Shown here piece after piece: positions 32,369 through 34,516 of a DNA stretch of 34,516 bases (its first letter is position 1; the number at the start of each line of letters is the position of its first letter). Location: assembly GCA_944319925.1 (NCBI GenBank), contig CALUFQ010000033.1, forward strand, positions 1-34,516, given 5' to 3'. The stretch is from an uncultured Paraprevotella sp. GTDB lineage: Bacteria > Bacteroidota > Bacteroidia > Bacteroidales > Bacteroidaceae. Both the position numbers and the translations under genes were made by a program. The notes beneath the pieces were generated by a model. It made no database searches. It was not told the origin of the DNA and saw nothing but the letters and a program-made list of their open reading frames with translations.

Positions 32369-33115
32369 ATGGACACCGTGAAACTGAACATCAAACAATG
32401 GGCCGAGGACGACCGTCCGCGCGAGAAACTGATGCAGAAAGGAGCGTCGGCTTTGAGCAATGCGGAGTTGCTGGCCATTTTGATTGGTTCAGGGAACGTG
32501 GACGAGTCGGCGGTGGCGTTGATGAAGCGTGTGTTGGCCGATTGCGACAACCGGTTGAAGACGCTGGGGCGGATGTCGCTCGAAGAACTGACCGGATGCG
32601 TGGAAGTCACAGATGGGCACACCGGGAAAAAGAAAATGGCGCGGCGTTACAAGGGACTGGGCGAGGCGAAAGCTGTGACCATCCTGGCGGCATGCGAGCT
32701 GGGACGCCGCCGGATGGAAGAGGAGGCGGTGGAATTGCCGGCCATCCGTTCGAGCATGGATTTGTACCATTATTTTTTGCCGCAGATGCAGGACTTGTTC
32801 CATGAAGAGTGCTACGTGCTCCTGATGAACCAGGCCTGCCGGATCATGGACAAGATGTTGGTGAGCAAAGGGGGGCTGACGGAAACTGCGGTGGACATCC
32901 GCCTGATTCTTCGCGAAGCCTTGTTGCGTCGTGCGCCGGTCATCGCGCTTTGTCACAACCATCCGTCGGGCAACTTGCGTCCCAGCGCGGAGGACGACCG
33001 TTTGACAGACAAACTGTTGAAGGCATGCCGGATGATGAACATCCGCTTGCTGGATCATATCATCGTGGCCGACGGGGGCTTTTACAGCTATTGCGAAGAA
33101 GGGAAATTGAATTGA
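32369..33115 (+). CDS. radC: RadC-family JAMM-domain protein
   Basis: 248 residues. An N-terminal helix-hairpin-helix region (SNAELLAILIGSGN, about 28-41) is followed by the MPN/JAMM domain with ALCHNHPSGNLRPSAEDD (His 196, His 198 and the Asp), a zinc-binding set. The family was named for DNA repair, but the role is unsettled. It is translated with its neighbours in the operon. Core motifs are intact. Confidence 0.93.
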   Translation: MDTVKLNIKQWAEDDRPREKLMQKGASALSNAELLAILIGSGNVDESAVALMKRVLADCDNRLKTLGRMSLEELTGCVEVTDGHTGKKKMARRYKGLGEAKAVTILAACELGRRRMEEEAVELPAIRSSMDLYHYFLPQMQDLFHEECYVLLMNQACRIMDKMLVSKGGLTETAVDIRLILREALLRRAPVIALCHNHPSGNLRPSAEDDRLTDKLLKACRMMNIRLLDHIIVADGGFYSYCEEGKLN

Positions 33116-33135
33116 AAAGATTTTAAGACACATAT

Positions 33136-33468
33136 ATGGAAAAGGAAAAGGACAAACCGGAGAAATTGCAGGTGGAAGAGAAGGTGATAGAGATGTTGCG
33201 CACTGTGTATGACCCGGAAATCCCGGTCAACGTCTATGACTTGGGCCTGATTTATAAGATAGACTTGGCGGACGATTATGCGTTGAGCGTGGACATGACG
33301 CTGACCGCACCCAATTGTCCGGCGGCGGATTTCATCATGGAAGATGTCCGTGAGAAATTGGAGAGCATTGCGCATGTGAAATCAGTGGAGGTCAACCTCG
33401 TGTTTGAACCGGAGTGGAACAAAGACATGATGACCGAAGAAGCTAAAATGGAATTGGGATTTTTGTGA
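33136..33468 (+). CDS. MIP18/SufT-family iron-sulfur assembly protein
   Basis: 110 residues, a DUF59 domain: TVYDPEIPVNVYDLGLIYKI (about 23-42) and MTLTAPNCPAADF with the conserved Cys. These proteins help insert Fe-S clusters. No other suf gene is here. Its stop overlaps the lpxH start by one base (TGATG), so the two are translationally coupled. Confidence 0.92.
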   Translation: MEKEKDKPEKLQVEEKVIEMLRTVYDPEIPVNVYDLGLIYKIDLADDYALSVDMTLTAPNCPAADFIMEDVREKLESIAHVKSVEVNLVFEPEWNKDMMTEEAKMELGFL

Positions 33469-34235
33469 TGAAAAGCGTGTATTTTCTTTCTGACGCCCAT
33501 CTGGGTTGCCGTTCCATTCCGCATGACCGGACACGGGAACGCCGTTTGGTGCGTTTCCTGGATAGTGTGAAGCACAAGTCTTCGGCGGTATATCTCTTAG
33601 GGGATATTTTCGACTTTTGGTATGAATACAAGACGGTGGTGCCGAGGGGTTATACCCGTTTCCTGGGAAAAATCAGCGAGTTGACCGATTTGGGCGTTGA
33701 GGTGCATTTCTTTACGGGAAACCATGACATCTGGTGTGGCGACTACTTGGTGAAGGAATGCGGTGTGACGTTGCATACCAAACCTGTGACGATTGAAATC
33801 GGCGACAAGGTGTTCATGTTGGCGCACGGCGACGGGCTGGGCGACCCCGACCGCAGTTTCCGTTTGCTCAGGCGGGTGTTCCACAACCGGACATGCCAGC
33901 GGTTGTTTGCGTGCATTCATCCCCGTTGGGCGGTGGACTTCGGATTGTCGTGGGCGGCACATAATCGGTTGAAGCACGGTGTGGAGGGTGGTGATCCTCC
34001 CTACATGGGTGAAGATAAAGAATATCTTGTGCAGTTTGCAAAGGACTACCTGAAAACGCATTCCGGCATCAACTATTTCATTTTCGGACACCGCCATATA
34101 GAGTTGGATCTGATGCTTTCGCGCACCAGCCGCCTGTTGATTCTCGGCGATTGGATCACGCAGTTCACTTATGCTGTCTTCGATGGCGAGAACCTCTTCA
34201 TGGAAAACTTTGTGGAAGGTGAGACGCGGTTGTGA
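33468..34235 (+). CDS. lpxH: UDP-2,3-diacylglucosamine diphosphatase
   Basis: 255 residues. Cleaves UDP-2,3-diacylglucosamine to lipid X in lipid A synthesis. Metallophosphatase motifs are seen: FLSDAHLG (about 6-13), LLGDIFDFW, GNHDIWCG, LAHGDGLGDPD and GHRH. The start is the ATG at 33468; a GTG one codon earlier (33465) is less likely. The gene marks a Gram-negative cell. It ends the operon; a terminator follows. Confidence 0.93.
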   Translation: MKSVYFLSDAHLGCRSIPHDRTRERRLVRFLDSVKHKSSAVYLLGDIFDFWYEYKTVVPRGYTRFLGKISELTDLGVEVHFFTGNHDIWCGDYLVKECGVTLHTKPVTIEIGDKVFMLAHGDGLGDPDRSFRLLRRVFHNRTCQRLFACIHPRWAVDFGLSWAAHNRLKHGVEGGDPPYMGEDKEYLVQFAKDYLKTHSGINYFIFGHRHIELDLMLSRTSRLLILGDWITQFTYAVFDGENLFMENFVEGETRL

Positions 34236-34274
34236 GTTGCGTCAGGTTGTGGTGGAATTAATGGATTCTTGTTG

Positions 34275-34304
34275 GCGGGAGGACTAGGAGGTCTTCTCGC
34301 TTTT
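34275..34304 (+). terminator. Terminator after lpxH
   Basis: GCGGGAGGAC pairs with GTCTTCTCGC over 10 bp with two G-U pairs and a 6-nt loop, then TTTTGTTT. It precedes repeat copy B. Confidence 0.85.
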
Positions 34305-34331
34305 GTTTGCTTGTGTCCTGTCGCGCGTCGG

Positions 34332-34516
34332 ATCAGGATGTCATGAAATACCTGCGAAAACAGACAAATTGTTCCGTTTTTGTTGATTTTCGTGACGCGA
34401 CCTTTGCGCAATCCGGCCCAAATAGCCGATTTTTGCACGTTTTTTTGCACAAAACGGGGTTTCTGTGCAAGTTTTTGTCAAAGTCATTCACTTTTTGGAG
34501 CAGTCCGGCGAGAAAT
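34332..34516 (+). repeat. Interspersed repeat family II, copy B (runs to the window edge)
   Basis: Inverted relative to 13914-14099 and about 91% identical. One frame is open from an ATG at about 34342 to the window end with phenylalanine-rich translation, but the copy A equivalent has a stop and a frameshift, so I do not call it a gene. The terminator-like TTGCACA...TGTGCAA-GTTTTTG lies on +. Whether the 21-bp array follows cannot be seen. Confidence 0.9.

Noticed and set aside
34342-34516. Open frame starting ATG in repeat copy B
   Set aside because: The equivalent in copy A has an in-frame stop and a one-base shift, so coding is not conserved; the frame also runs off the window.

Overview
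The window looks like the chromosome of a Bacteroidales bacterium (Bacteroidetes). I infer this from three things. Promoters have the Bacteroidetes shape, a -33 TTTG and a -7 TAnnTTTG. Arginine is made through N-succinylornithine, using the Bacteroides-type carbamoyltransferase. Several genes are typical Bacteroidales sets: KamA-family radical SAM protein, TrpB2-type tryptophan synthase, a NigD-like lipoprotein, PASTA-RluD-Ddl, and LpxH. The coding DNA is fairly GC-rich for the group. I cannot name a genus. There are no tRNA or rRNA genes, CRISPR arrays, IS transposases or phage genes.

Layout. 0-11.5 kb: a TonB-dependent receptor (-), a large KamA-family radical SAM protein (+), trpB2 (-), the nuclease operon sbcDC (-), and a leftover C-terminal fragment of a surface-protein gene. 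11.7-16.1 kb: a DnaQ-like exonuclease with a WYL regulator (-), a 1-kb gene-free region full of hairpins and repeats, then rtcB and a CGGC-domain gene (+). 16.1-25.4 kb: an arginine/proline block all on +: argR, GNAT acyltransferase, argG, PspC-domain gene, argC, argD, proC, proB, proA, argF'. 25.5-30.4 kb: a minus-strand run rpmH, PASTA protein, rluD, ddl, acyltransferase, lipoprotein. 30.6-34.2 kb: a plus-strand run efp, glycosyltransferase, radC, SufT-like, lpxH.

How the genes work together. The block holds the complete glutamate-to-proline route (ProB, ProA, ProC) and much of the arginine route: an acyltransferase likely to start it, ArgC, ArgD, ArgF' and ArgG, with ArgR and candidate operators in front. 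ArgB, the deacylase or desuccinylase, and ArgH are not here. The rpmH and efp runs are divergent housekeeping clusters (translation, cell wall, lipid, lipid A).

The least explained part is the noncoding DNA. Two unrelated repeat families each occur as an inverted pair: about 103 bp, 98% identical, 11.4 kb apart; and about 185 bp, roughly 91% identical, 20.2 kb apart. In both pairs the copies point outward from the gene block between them. A third, 23-bp identity links the intergenic DNA beside the first pair to the hairpin-rich region beside the second. The 13.4-14.1 kb region also holds a degenerate 21-bp tandem array and ends in a terminator on +, so it may encode an unannotated RNA.
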